A stretch of DNA of 64,000 nt, taken from Membranipora membranacea. Lineage: Eukaryota; Bryozoa; Gymnolaemata; Cheilostomatida; Membraniporidae. The notes beneath the pieces are model-generated. The model made no database searches. It was not told the DNA's origin and saw only the letters and a list, made by a program, of their open reading frames with translations. Below, in pieces: positions 46,994 through 60,058 of this stretch. The stretch covers positions 28,951,387 to 29,015,386 of the forward strand of contig OU612069.1 in assembly GCA_914767715.1 (NCBI GenBank), written 5' to 3'. Every line of letters starts with the position of its first letter. Positions within the stretch are counted from its first letter, which is position 1. Made by a program: the position numbers and the translations under genes.

Positions 46994-47140
46994 TCACAAA
47001 GTTAATCGACAATGAGGCACCCATTGTAGACGTACAGCATGGCATCCTTGTGGACCTCCTGGCCCTGCCATAACAGAGGGCAGCATCATAAAGGAGCTCA
47101 AAACTATGACACTTAGGAGAGTCAGCAGAGTCAGCTTCAT
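46994..47140 (-). CDS. Small secreted two-Cys peptide (48 aa)
   Basis: Not recognised. The frame starts MKLTLLTLLSVIVLSS and has a strong signal peptide to about residue 25 (SVMA), then a ~23-residue mature part with GPGGPQGC and VPHC (two Cys, ten residues apart) ending CRLTL. The TGA overlaps a donor-like TTGTGAGTT, so splicing into another exon is possible. Upstream CTTATACAG just before the ATG could be an acceptor. In unit 2 the same frame has TAG as codon 2. It is short, so chance is possible; the signal peptide is the main support. Confidence 0.5.
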   Translation of the reverse strand: MKLTLLTLLSVIVLSSFMMLPSVMAGPGGPQGCHAVRLQWVPHCRLTL

Positions 47141-48399
47141 ACTGTATAAGGTCCGTAATAATATAATAATGTAACAATATCTGGAGGTTTGTAACAAAAA
47201 ATACAACCTGGGACAGGTAAAAAAATCATTCCAATGAAATTAAAAGCTATATAATAAAATATTGTTACTGTGATAAAAAGGTCCTGTAACAGAGTTATTT
47301 CTCAGAATGAATAATCAACATTGAAGCAATCCTTTATATACTCATAGGAGAAGGGTCTGTGAGAGAAATTAGAATAATGGTTACAGCCAAACCCAATACA
47401 CAATATTAGGCCTACACGCTTCACTAACATCATACAAATTTTATGATGACAATGCTATTCTCACTCATGCAATCGTTCAAATTTATTAAGCCATTAATAG
47501 ATCTTACTATATGACTTGTTTTAGTATAAAAGTGATTGATTCCTGATTTCCTCAAATCAGATGAGGATGTTCGCCTTATCTTGGAGAATTGTTCTTCTCT
47601 CCTACAGATTCTAAACTTTGTAAATCACCAATCACCAAATTCACAGCTCCGTAGGGGAACGTGCTTCTCAACCCTGAACTTTGAGATACCAGTGGGATCG
47701 CAAATTTCAATATTATTCAATTGGTAAAATAATGGCATCACATTATTTATTTGAAAACAAATTATTTTAAGATTTCTCAAAGGATGACAACATCAAATCA
47801 ATCAAAAAAGATCTTATATGTGACACGCTTCTTTTGCAGAGGTATTTTAAACCTATAAAATCCTTTTGATCGTGGTTCTATCGAGAATATGAAAGAATAA
47901 TTGTTTAATTGAAATGCCCAGTAGTTTTGCTCATTTCATCTCCCAGAAATATTTAGCTTTCACACCTCACATGAGCACCTGACACATGATACAAGTGGAA
48001 GTTTTGCATATAATATCATAAAAGATTAATTCCCCGCATTCAAAAGTCATCACTGTACCCTATCAAAATTAAAGTGAATTTTGGACTAGAATCTGAAGGA
48101 ATGACATCTTCATCAACATGAACTATTGGCTCAATGCTGTTTGGGCAATACTGGACGGGTTTTCTCTTCATTTCTCTTTGTTATCCCAACCAAAAGTTTA
48201 CAAGTGCATTGATGTATATTACTGAACGGGCTGTAGTTTGAACAGTTTGCATCAACAAAATAAAGATATCGGTCTCAGCAACTGAACTAATTGCTCTGGC
48301 AGTGCTTTGTTGCACAAGATAAATAGATTAACAATCGCTTTGTCACAGTAAACTGTATGAATCATTTACACCTTAGGGTGCTTTTGGCTGGAACAATCA

Positions 48400-48480
48400 A
48401 TCTGCAAAGTCGAACCCATGACCTCTGCGGCACCAATCACCTGGCAGTGAATAGAAGGCACGCTAACTAATGGTTTTATC
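48400..48480. other. Weak tRNA/SINE-like remnant
   Basis: GTCGAACCCATGACCTC and CACGCTAACTAA resemble reversed box B and box A segments of a SINE head, but spacing is wrong and no body follows. Lost in unit 2 by deletion. Confidence 0.3.
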
Positions 48481-50042
48481 TGAACGTCGTAAACACACAT
48501 GGATTGATAGCATTTAATTAGCGCTTGCATCCCACAGTTCACAGTTCACAGTTCGCAGTTCATTCCACCCTTGCAACCCTTAGCGACACAGCGTATATGC
48601 TAATTTGATGGCTATGTATATGCTCAATGCTAGGAACCCCTGTATTTTCTCGTAGCCGGTAAGCCGTAGAAGACAATTTAATTGATTATTAATAACAATG
48701 CTTTTACCCCAGGAGAAAACTTTCATAATCAGATTCAGTAATAAGCATTTGATAAGCTTTACAATTTGTCAGCAAAAAGCGGATCTTTGCATCAGACAGT
48801 GTTTTGAATTAAATTCTGCGACTTGGTTCATTGACCTCGTGCATATAACTTTAGCATATTTCAAGCTAGGATCTCAATGAATATGTTGAAAACAACATAT
48901 TTTTTGCTAACCAAGTGTGACTGAAATTAAAATCACAGCTGTTTATCTCGCCATAGGCTGCATTTGAAAATACAGTCACATGGTTGCTAAGCACATTTCT
49001 GTTATTCAGTATATCTATGGCATTCTAAATATTATAGGAAGTCCCGATCAATAAAAATTATGTCAATTTTTCAAGTCAATTGACACTTTTGATCTTGAAC
49101 TGATGAGAAATGCTTTCTTTGTAGTTCTAAAGGATACAGGTTTATCAAGTTTTAAAGAATCTGCCGGTTCTTTGGAAAAGTTCAACCTCTCCTCCAGCTA
49201 CATATTACAGAATAGCGATGTATCGGCCTACATGTGCGCCAATGTACTCTTAATATGATTCTGTATGGAAGGATATGGGTAAGGTAACAGTATTCCTCGA
49301 TTTACAGATTTACTAACAATAATAGTTTTAAAATCACATAGCTCCCCTGATTGTCATGAGGTGGGATATCGGATGGTATAGGTGGCTGGTGGCTGGTATG
49401 TTTGATCCTGAATGTATGTATTACAATATGAGGTGATGAATAACAATTATAACTTGAAAAGAAATCATTATGAAAACTAAATACATTGATGAATTCAGGT
49501 CCAAAATCTTCATTATAAATGTTTTCGAACTATTGATCTTGCATGAACATGAATATCACACACTCGGCTAAAAGAAATGGATGTCACATTGATAGTTCAG
49601 TGACTTTTCAGCCTGATTATACATAAAATATTTCATCTTCTCCTAAAATAATTCATCTTCTCCTACATCTTTCTGTTTCCAAGATCAATCTATCTACCTA
49701 CCTCACATAATATGTATATATAATATACTTGCACAGGTTACTGGTTAAGTGGTATGCTATAGCCTGTCTTCATAGTGTATGATATTTCTCGATTCCCTGA
49801 ATAATAACTGTTGCTAGCCTATTTGTTTAAATTGATGGTTTGATTTATTGATTTATTGAGTCTGTTTTCTTGGAATGGTAAGAAAAGACATCAAACGCTT
49901 GTTTAAGTATTCATACATCACAAGTATTAAAAAACACAAATAATTAAAAAGAATTCTGAGCTTGAATATAGTGTGCGATGAATTCAGTGTCAGTAATCTC
50001 AAATGAGTCGGTGTTTGAAGGCAGACTGGCTTCATATTTTGT

Positions 50043-51458
50043 TTATTTGCCACTTCCAACACTACCAAAACCACCACCAAAACCACCACCAAAACCACCG
50101 CCAAAAGCACAAGGTCCGTCGCAACAATTTCCTGAAGGGCAATCAGCGTCAGACTTGCGGTGACTTTTCCATGAGCCTCCTCTGGAATTATAACCTCTGA
50201 AACCAAGAGATGATTTATTGAACTTTGGTGGTTTGGTGCAACACTACAGCATAATGATCTATTACGAATTTAAAATAAACTTTTTAACCACCCATTAAGT
50301 GAATGAAAATTGATGTATATAGTTGGGACAGAAAGGGGCAAGGAACTGGAACTATGTGACAAATCTGGAGTTTGAATCTTCCTGGTTTCTTATGATAAAC
50401 AATTATTACTGAATTCATACCGCTCAATCTGGGGGCAGCATCAAGTAGCAATGTTGAGCAAACCAATCTATTTAATCCGCACTGCTTGTTAAACTCAAAA
50501 CCCCCATCATCAGCGATAAATAGGAACATACAAAACGATTATTTGTTTTTGCATAGTAGATCAATCATTCATTCGCAAAACTTCTCTACTTTCAGTAAAT
50601 GGTGACCTGTGGTTTCCTACAGAAGAAATCCCCTCAAATTTCACCTTGGCAAGAAAATTTCTACCATGATATTAGATCACATTTGTCGAGTATAAATACA
50701 GAAAAGTTACTCTCCTATATAAAGATTTTCTCGCATGATCATTTTGATTGAGATGGGATAAATTTATATCCAAATTTCAAAGCAAGGATTTCACTCAGAG
50801 CGATGACTTACCCAAACACAACTGGGTAGGAATCTATTTATAGATTTCTGTGTTTTATATCAAAGCTAAAAGTATAGTTTTAGTTGACAATGCTTAAATT
50901 ATAAAAAGAGTAAACAGAATCCTAGCCCTCTGCCCGGGGTATGTAATCTCATATTTACACATGTTATCGCAATAGTTATGTCTATTTTAAGGCAGGACTA
51001 ATTGCAACCAAGAAATGACTTACAACCGGGTACAGAAACTGGGTACACATCAATCCACGATTAAGACAGTAGTGATGATGTCGTATAATATAATTTAAAA
51101 CATCAGAATACAATATGACATAATTTAATATATGGCTTACCCCTCAGATCCTGTGATCATTGAGGCTACAAACATCAGAGCCTGTAAAGATAAATAACAC
51201 CTGGTCAATGCAGTGACCACAAGACGGGGTATTATCATGGGATAACTTGATTCAACAATGTGGAATTATATCAATCCCTAAATCACTACCATATTCTTGA
51301 AACATAAATGCTCTCTGCAGTCAGGAAGAAAGTGCCAGAGAATAGTTTATTAAGTGTAGGTATTATTACATTATTTTCTCAAGTCACATCTACAATAATA
51401 AAGATAAATATCAGAGGGGTGGGATACTTACAACAAGGATGATATAAGTGAAGTTCAT
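50043..51458 (-). CDS. Small secreted Gly/Phe-rich CC-motif peptide (unit 1)
   Basis: Predicted 73-aa precursor from exons 51458-51432, 51181-51141 and 50196-50043, GT-AG with phases 0 and 2. The leader MNFTYIILV plus ALMFVASMITGSEG is almost the same as in the six-Cys peptide at 21-22 kb. The mature region starts GYNSRGGSWKSHRKSDAD, is basic, has four Cys as DC-x4-CC-x3-C (CPSGNCCDGPC) and ends in three GGGF repeats and GSVGSGK. Gly/Phe repeats with a basic segment are seen in several invertebrate secreted peptide families; no function is assigned. Promoter, leader and all splice sites are intact, making this the best candidate for an expressed member in the duplicated region. Confidence 0.8.
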
Positions 51459-51590
51459 TGTGTAGATTCTCTCTCCTGTACTTATAAGATAGATAACAAT
51501 GTGCCTCTGTGTGTTGTCCTGTGGTGAGCTGTAATAGTACAGACCTGTCCGCCTCTCTGCTTTTATATTACTCCTCTAGAGATCTTATAT
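51459..51590 (-). promoter_or_regulatory. TATA promoter and 5'UTR of the Gly/Phe-rich peptide
   Basis: Minus strand GAGTAATATAAAAGCAGAG around 51557-51573, then the conserved leader to CTACACA before the ATG. The block is near-identical at 22.1, 45.0 and 57.9 kb. Confidence 0.75.
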
Positions 51591-52708
51591 CCGGTTCAAG
51601 TTTGCAGGGTATCATGGCTACCATTGGCTGACAACCGACACGTGTTTGTCATACACGGTATGTATTCTGATCTGATTTCTGTCGGTCTGCAGCAAATCGA
51701 GGGTCTTTCAAATATTAATCTCTATGACGGCTGAAGCATGTCTTTTATCTCATTGCCATTATTTCTCCCTGTGTGTAGATCAAAGGCTTAATTTCTCCAT
51801 TTGTGGTTTTCTTGCTCATTTTGTCAACAAGGAATGGGGATGCGTGTCAACAGAGATCCACAGTACGTTTTATCCTTGAGAAAATGGGTTAAATTAAGAG
51901 CTGAATACAAATTTAAAATTGCTAAGTATAAATAAGTTTTAACACAAATATGCTTTGATGACCTGTTTGTTCCCTCAATATCTCAATAACCTGCTAACAA
52001 TAAATCACTTCTTGCTTGAAAATGCTTTGGTCCTGCGATATGTTAAGATAAATGCTATCTTTTGAAGGTTTCATCTTGGCACAAACATGTTGTTTTGATA
52101 TCCTCACACATTCTCACTGCTGAGTTCACCCACTCTTCAAGCCAATCAACACGGACGTCACTATGATAGGTCAGTGACCTTGACATCAGATGATACTGAT
52201 ACAAAAAGGGGTCTAGTCAAATCAAAAGTACACCTCACCTTCAACTCAAAATCAAACTGTGACTAAAATATCACAGACATCTCATTTAAAAAACTAATCT
52301 TTTACTTTAATATTGTATTCAACGGCAAAAATGGTCTTACTTACTTTACCCAAGGCCAAACTGTTCATGGCATTAGCAAAGGTTGTGGTGATCATGGTCT
52401 GAGACAACGTTGCTTGTAATCAGGATGTAATCTAAAGCCGTGGTGTCCATAACCTGAGTGTAAAATAAGCTTACGTCATCCACAAAATTTGACAATAAAG
52501 AATTCAGAAAGCAAGGAAACTCATTCTTTGAGGATAGTGAATACCGAGTATACCGAGAATACCATTTATTTATTCCGTACTGATTTCTTGCCCTGCTTGT
52601 CTCAGCATTCTATATCTGAAACACAGCAGATAGCTTCCGGTACAATCTCATATGATGGAGTAGCTGATCCACAATCAGAGTGGGTAGTTATAGGAACAGC
52701 AAGTGATG

Positions 52709-54968
52709 TGTGAAGAACGGAAATAGAAATTTAATAAGTAGGGTAATTAAGATGGATATGAAAGGGTTAGGGGTGTTCCCGCATATACTTATAAAGTATA
52801 TGCTGTGAGGAACGGAAAAGGAAAGGGGGTAAGGAAGTTACTCTGAATAACTCCAAGTTCCAACACGTAATTTAATGAATTTAGTTATCTTTGTGTATTC
52901 AATTTGGAGTTGTTTGCTCCTTCTATCAAATCTATGAATGAATATCTCAATGACGTAATTCAGGTTCTGTGTGTGTGTGTGTGTAAATTTGGTAGCACTC
53001 AATTAACCACATGTGTCAATTAACCTTGGCAAAATTTCAAGAGACGAACAGCTGGCTTCCCTTTCCAGGTTTAGAGAAACCCTTGGAATTGTTTATAAGT
53101 CTGACCACTCTTGAACTAAGGAGAAGTTGGCTCCTTAGTCATTCAAAGGGCAGCTCCTGCCAATCAACCGCAGGTATCCCTAAATTGGGCTAGCAGAAAG
53201 CTTGTTATAAGCTTGAGACAATACTCATGCACCACAAAGCGATTGATAACTGTATGCGGTTTATGAACTCGTGGCTATAATAAATATTAGCCTGTGATTC
53301 GTAGTTTGATATATATATTGCGTAGTTATCTATAAATAATCTCACTTATTTGTGGAGATTTAAATTCCAACAAGGTTGTTGGACTTTGTTTAGTGCCTGG
53401 AAGTCCAATTAGGTGACACCGGCAGTTGTATTAGAATCACAGGCCTTGTAACCAATTGATAGGTTACAGACTTCAATTCACTTCTCTGTCTGGAATGAGA
53501 ATAGCTCTAGGTCGCTTCAAATTTGGCTTTAATTTTAGCTCGATACTTTAATTGACCTATCACAATTCTAATTCAAAGTATCTTTGACTACTCAAAGATA
53601 ATAAAATTCTTGATGCTTATAGAGTGATAATTTTGCAAGGTCAAAGACTGTGTTAATGACTCTTGAATCCTGATACTCGGTGGTTGTTTACAACTCAATA
53701 ATTTAATCAAGCGGATGCTTAGTTGAGGTCAATACAACTATTTATTTTGTTCTAAATTTAGAAGTGAATACAAAATGTCAATTTAAAAATGTAGAAGTAT
53801 AAAATTATTAATAAAAAAATTAATAATCCTTTTTTCAAAATAAAATATAATTACCAATGTATCCTGTCGTCCTCTTGCTTATAATATATCCAGTCTCCAA
53901 AGTGTGAATAATCCAGAGTAAAAATAATTCATGGTAAAATTAATTCTCAAAATATTTATCTGAATTAAAAATCAGATTTATATAAAAATATGAAATGCTC
54001 TTCTACATGTTTTCTACTGCTATAATATGGTTTTGTATCCGGTGAGCACTTGTCTTTTTTTCATTGAATTTTCCTCCTTTTATACTCTCCGGTGGTGCTC
54101 GCTGAAATCTTGTATCATTCCCACGACTGTTATTTTTCATCTCTGTGCTGTTTCATCGCGGGTGTGGTGCTGTTTTCCCTGTAAAAAGATGTTTTGCTCT
54201 CAGTCTTTCTTACATAATTGATTGCATGATTGCACCTTATGTGGAAATTGTACCTAAGATAATCTCATTGGCTTAAGCCCTATGACATATAGTCTATTTT
54301 AAGCCAAAGCATCATATTTGCTTAAAATAATTATGATACGCAGTCTATTTTAAGCCAAACATTCTCATTGGCTGTCTTCACTTTGAGACAGTGGAATTTC
54401 CAGTGTCCTATAATAATACGTGATCCAGTAAAGTCAGGAGTTATCCTGCATTATAAAAAGGGGAAGACAACTTGAGAAACAGCACTTAATGGAACTGATA
54501 TCTAGCTTGTACTGCTGCTGTCATGATAGCTAATAGTGAATGAATATGTGATGCAACATTCAGGGTCAATTATAAAGAGCAATTATTTGCCATTAACCAT
54601 GGATGTCATTTGTAAAGGCTGTTCTATATTCTAGCTGAGCTAATGGCATCTGTGGTAACCAAGTGTGGCTGTCATTGGTTATCATGATTATATAGTTTGA
54701 TGTCAAAACAAAAAGGAAAAAGGAAGGGTGTGAGGTTAACATTTATTAATGTGATAATGATATATATATTATGTAATTATAGGTGGATGAAGTTCGCTCC
54801 TATACTGGACTGAAATGGCTTTGATTGTCAAAAGAACATTAATTATCAATTGTATTCATACATATTTTATAACGAAATATATGTAGACAAAATCAAAGAA
54901 AGCGTAATGTTTATAATAATTAAAGCTGGGCTAAGCTTGGAGCTGTTTTACTTTTTTCTGTGCTGACA
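52709..54968. mobile_element. 2.26-kb insertion of unknown class (unit 2)
   Basis: Duplicate of 38717-40974 carried along by the segmental duplication. One substitution in the left junction repeat (TGTGAAG for TGTGAGG). No transposase-like frame. Confidence 0.65.
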
Positions 54969-56589
54969 GATACATGTGAGGAGGCTACCTAACTAACACT
55001 GCTGTATCATGCTTTCCCCTCCTGCAAACTGGTGTGAACCGCCTAAGATAATATTCTGGAAAAAGAGCTACAAATGCTGTCAAACATACAACTATTTAGA
55101 TATGGCTGAACTTTACCATGTGAGTGAGTGTTATCAAGGTCAGCCGGTGACCTTATTTTGTCTAGCACCAAATTTTAACAAGCTGCGTTCAAAGTATAAT
55201 CAAAGTAAGCAGGGTTTTAAATGTTAGCTAGCTGTTTAAATGTTAGCTAGCTGTTTCCAGAATGGACAGAATGACGAAATTTAACACTTATGACTTCTTT
55301 ACTCCTCTAGTAAAGTACTTCATTCCTTTTCCTTTTCCTGTAAACTTTAAATCAAACTAAGACATTGTCAGTCATTATTAAAGGATGATAACTGATCGGT
55401 CAGTCAGAGTATGCAAAATGATACATTTAAATGTAATAGTATTTTCCATGTAAACTTTAAATCAAACTTGGACATGGGGAGTCATTACCATAGAGTGATA
55501 ATAAATTCTTGACGGACAGCGGTTTGTAGTTAAATCTTACAACAGTCATATTGAGTATCCTCCCAACAAAACATGATAACACTATGTACTGTTTACCAGG
55601 TGCAGTACAAAAATAGATCAGCTATAGGCATCACCAGGGTTAGCTTCTTAAATTGAAAAAATCTAATAGCCCTTCAAACTCTAGGGTAATACTTATGTTT
55701 TGGGGCACTTGCAGCCAGACTCGCTGTAGAAATCACCTGCATGATCCAGATACCAAAATAGATTTTACGTCCATGAGCAAATTTGTCCATAAATCATGCC
55801 TGAGTCATTTATCATTTGGTGCAGATCTTTTGCTACTTTCATCATGAGAATGATATACTCCCTAATAATCTGTGACATTGCTGGCGCATTCCACATAACA
55901 GGTATTCAGGAAAACACTGGCCTGGGTTATGCGATTATCAATTTATGGACAGGGCTTCATAGGATTGGCTATAGTATGCTACCATGTTGATCCATAATAG
56001 AAGATGACAGTATCTAAATATGATATTGCCGTTAATATTAGAGCCAGACTAATTTTAGCCCTGTTTGATTGTGGACTGTAACAACAACAATCTAACCTTG
56101 CTATTGTTTCTAGAATTTATTTACTATGTTTGTCTGAGAAAACAAATCCAAAACACCAATAATGGTAATATGGAAACTGAACTGCTGTTAACATTAAATT
56201 ATTTTTCATGTTAAGTATCTGTTTGTTTGAGAGCGTTGATGGTGTTTTATCCTAGCACCGTGATCTCTCACAAAAGGGGGGGGGGGGCGGAGGGGAGAGA
56301 TGAGGGTGATTTGGGGGGAGGTGAGGGTAATTGTGAATGCTACAATCTGTGTTTTTGATATGAGGCTATTTTAATGTATCCAATGTCTTCTGATCTGTCA
56401 TCGTTAATTTTATTTCAAATTTGCCAAACTCCGTTTTGATTCCAAATTTTGACGAGTTCAGGCAGGTAAGATGAATCTCATAACATTCTGCATAACACAG
56501 TTTGGGCTTACCCGAAGGCAGGCTTCTGATGGCTAAAGCTGCAGGCTTCTCATGGCTAAAGCTGCAGGCTTCTCATGGCTCTCATGGCA

Positions 56590-56742
56590 TTGGGTTTGGT
56601 TGGTCCCCAGGTGTGGTCTGAGCTGCCTGCAAACCGAGAGCAAATTGGCGCATATATTGCGGCCTTGCCACTAAGGCATTACAATTTCACCGTCCATGCT
56701 TCGGGATGTGGTGTGTGATATGACATCCGATTTTAATCGACC
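56590..56742 (+). mobile_element. SINE body, head deleted
   Basis: Starts at TGGGTTTGGTTGGTCCCCAGG and runs to TTTTAATCGACC. The tRNA-like head is gone because the unit 2 deletion joins the minisatellite directly to the SINE body. Confidence 0.8.
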
Positions 56743-56808
56743 ATGATGATAGACACTTTCTAATAAGTGGAAAGTTCAGAATGTTGAAGTTGCTGGTTAG
56801 GTAGATAT

Positions 56809-57092
56809 AGGTGTGGTTGTGGGTGTGGGTGTTGGTGTGGGTGTGGGTGTGGGTGTGGGTGTTGGTGTGGGTGTGGGTGTGGGTGTGGGTGTTGGTGTGG
56901 GTGTGGGTGTGGTGTGGGTGTGGGTGTGGGTGTGGGTGTGGGTGTGGGTGTGGGTGTGGGTGTGGGTGTGGGTGTGGGTGTGGGTGTGGGTGTGGGTGTG
57001 GGTGTGGGTGTGGGTGTGGGTGTGGGTGTGGGTGTGGGTGTGGGTGTGGGTGTGGGTGTGGGTGTGGGTGTGGGTGTGGGTGTTGGTATAGG
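56809..57092. repeat. (GGGTGT)n hexanucleotide array, ~284 bp
   Basis: Unit 2 counterpart of 43904-44180. The pure-unit portion is longer, and the GGGTGTGTGTGT interruption seen in unit 1 is absent. Confidence 0.95.
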
Positions 57093-57615
57093 TAGGTATC
57101 TATATTCCCGGTATTGAGAATATACACGGTGATGATTTAGTTACGCCAAATCACTGCCATCTAATCTTGGGGAGCAAATTGTGATGTCCAATTATAATTG
57201 ATCTTCATAATTCATAAGGTAAACACAAACTTCAGATAATCAGGGAACTGAGGATAGTGAAAATCTCATAGTAGACCAGATGGTCTTTCACAAAACTTTA
57301 TAGGTTTGAGAAATGAGTATGACAACAAGAGATAGGCTGGAAATGGATTGGTTTGGTTGACGTGAAGGTTTGACTGGATGAAACTTAAATTATGGAACGG
57401 GTAAACAGAAAACCTAGCCCACTGCCGGGAGGTGTGTAGTCTCCTAAGCTAAAGCTAAGTTTTTTCAATTTTCAGAACGATTATTTGCTACAACAGATTG
57501 TCGCTACCAAGCAAAACATCACAAATCAATTGATCAATTTTTATGTTATAGATGAAAACAATTGTAATGATATAATTTAATATAAGATTATGACATATTA
57601 TAATATATTAATTAC

Positions 57616-57907
57616 CCTCAGATCCTGTGATCATTGAGGCTACAAACATCAGAGACTGTAAAGATAAATAACACCTGGTCAATGCAGTCAACGGAGAATG
57701 TATGTCATGGGATAACTTGATTCAACAATTTCAAATAATATTAATGGCTAAATAATTACCATATTCAGGGAATCACTAGCGCATCACAATAGATTTTGTT
57801 CAGTGTAAGCGTTATAATAATTTATTTTCCGGTAATATTCAGCCTAAAAACGATAAAGATGAAGGTGTTGTGAAACTTACAAAAAGGATAATATAAGTGA
57901 ATTTCAT
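57616..57907 (-). pseudogene. Peptide leader exons without a terminal exon (unit 2)
   Basis: Exon 1 57907-57881 and exon 2 57655-57616, identical in structure and with the same donor defect as 44705-44996. No terminal exon is recognised. Confidence 0.65.
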
Positions 57908-58028
57908 TGTGTAGATTCTCTCTCCTGTACTTATAAGATAGATAACAATGTGCCTCTGTGTGTTGTCCTGTGGTGAGCTGTAATAGTACAGACCTGTCCG
58001 CCTCTCTGCTTTTATATTACTCCTCTTG
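57908..58028 (-). promoter_or_regulatory. Conserved TATA promoter/5'UTR, decayed locus (unit 2)
   Basis: Same TATA and leader block as 44997-45118. Confidence 0.65.
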
Positions 58029-59911
58029 AGGCCTTATATCCGGAAAGTATCAAAGTTACCGTACCATACTTTATACCAACAACTCAGAATACAATGTACA
58101 AGTCAAACACGGTATGTATTCAGACCTGTCTGGTGGTGTTGCTGCCTATCGAGGCTCTTTTTAATATTTATTACTGTTGGCGCCGAAGCGCCAGATATTT
58201 TTTATCTGATCCTCATCGATTTTCCCATCTGTTGTCTTTTTAGTAGTTTTTCAACATTCTCATTTACTTGCCCATTTTATCGACACACAGTCACATTAAG
58301 AGCATGACTCAAGTTTTAAAATTGCCAATCATGGATATGGTTTTGCATAAAAATTGTTTGATCCCTCGCTAACAATAAATTATTTTTCAAGTAAAAATGC
58401 TTTCGGAAAGTCAAAATGTTAGCAAATTTTCACCATCATCTAATTAATTAAGACAATCTTCATATTTCATGTTACATTTCAAGGCGACAATGGCCTAACT
58501 TTAGGCCTGGAAGATACATCTCATTACAACACAGTTTGTCCTTACCCGAAATCAGGCTGCTCATGGCTGCACATACGAATGGTGTGCATTTGGTCATCGA
58601 GCACCACCAATCTGTGCATGTATAAATCTGTGCACCGTATAAATGAATTGTAGACACCAACAAACTTAGTGAATTACATTTCTGCTCACATGAATTGCAC
58701 TCACCCTCACTCCAACTCGTACTCAAACTCACCCCCTCCAACTCCTATCGACTTGATAGTGCTGAATGATCCCTTATTTTTTTTCCAGGCAAAAAAAATG
58801 GTTTTATGAAACTACCCATGTTACAGTCTATCCTCCCAGGTATACTACGACTAAAAGCGTAACCAGGGCTCTACTTCCATGAAAATTTAAATTAGGAGAG
58901 GAGAGCATTCAAGTAGTTATCACATTGAATATATTATAATGTGAACACAAACCTAATTTTGCAATATTACTCTTGACACATTGTACATACATCACCAAGC
59001 AAATGCATGTAGTTAATGCACCTCAATGCCTTTGGATTACCTCTCCAAACTAACAAAAAGACAGAGTCAACCCGTTGGCTAATAGTAGGCATAAATATTA
59101 AACACCTGGCTGCAGCAGCAGCAGCAGGAGCAGCAGCAACAGAAATACGAATGCATAGACCAGGCTCCCTAACCATAAAATACTCCACCACACACGGGCG
59201 CCATAAATTACATTCATTATCTTGATAAAATTAGTTCTTTATTCAGTTTCATTATTGACACTGTAGACAATTTGTCACAAAATGGTTGCCTCTGCAGCAT
59301 AGGGCTTGAATCAATTCACCTTAACTGACTACCTTAATTTGGAAGACAATGCAAACCCGTAAGTTGGAAATATTTAGGTATAAATGGAACACTGGCATTG
59401 CTATCTAATAACCTTGAACTTGAACCTTGATGGAAGGCAGCGCCACCACTGCTGTGCTGCAGAGATAGACAAGGCTATCCTGCAGGTAGTATGATGAAAC
59501 CATCAAGTTCAAAAGCTAGGCAGTCCACTTCGGTATCAGAGAACCCTAAAAGTGAAGGTGAAAATAACTCTAAAGTAAACTTTGACAGCAGCAATAAATG
59601 ACAAATGAACAACTATTACTTATAGTATTGAATATCAGGTGTAAAGTCTAGACTATTTGCAACATCAAGTTCTTTCCCTGCTTGCCTCAACCTGTCTGGT
59701 GCAATCTTGTCATTCACTTGGGGTTACTCCAGAAGTGACAGAAGAACGTGGTCTGTTATGGAAAATCTATCTATGAGCTTGTTAAGAAATTTCCAATTCA
59801 AGCAAATACATGCTGTACAATAGGGAAGTGCTTTTGTTAAAGTGGTTTTCTTGCAACATCCTATCATATAACATATAATCATGACATGAATATTATAATA
59901 GTAGTAGGAAC

Positions 59912-60058
59912 TCACAAAGTTAATCGACAATGAGGCACCCATTGTAAACGTACAACATGGCATCCTTGTGGACCTCCTGGCCCTGCCATTACAGAGGGCA
60001 GCATCATAAAGGAGCTTAAAACTATGACACTTAGGAGAGTCAGCAGAGTCAGCTACAT
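59912..60058 (-). pseudogene. Two-Cys peptide copy with stop at codon 2
   Basis: Copy of 46994-47140. The codon after ATG is TAG (60055-60053). The rest of the frame is preserved, with two further substitutions in the mature part. An internal Met pair further down would leave only half a signal peptide, so it is probably non-functional. Confidence 0.6.

Larger units (their letters stand above)
37719..51712. repeat. Segmental duplication unit 1 (~14.0 kb)
   Basis: Nearly identical to 51713-64000, with scattered substitutions and clean indels. Both start at ATTAATCTCTATGAC, just upstream of GAAGCATGTCTTTTATCTC. Differences: 41312-41578 is replaced by ~30 bp in unit 2; about 830 bp around 42870-43830 is deleted in unit 2; 48415-48911 is deleted in unit 2. 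It carries peptide loci at 44.7, 47.1 and 50-51.5 kb. Confidence 0.9.

Noticed and set aside
49853-50206. 117-codon minus-strand frame with Val/Leu repeats
   Set aside because: Wrong frame of the Gly/Phe-rich exon; the spliced frame explains the sequence.
56687-57127. Same His-Pro frame in unit 2
   Set aside because: Simple-repeat artefact as in unit 1.
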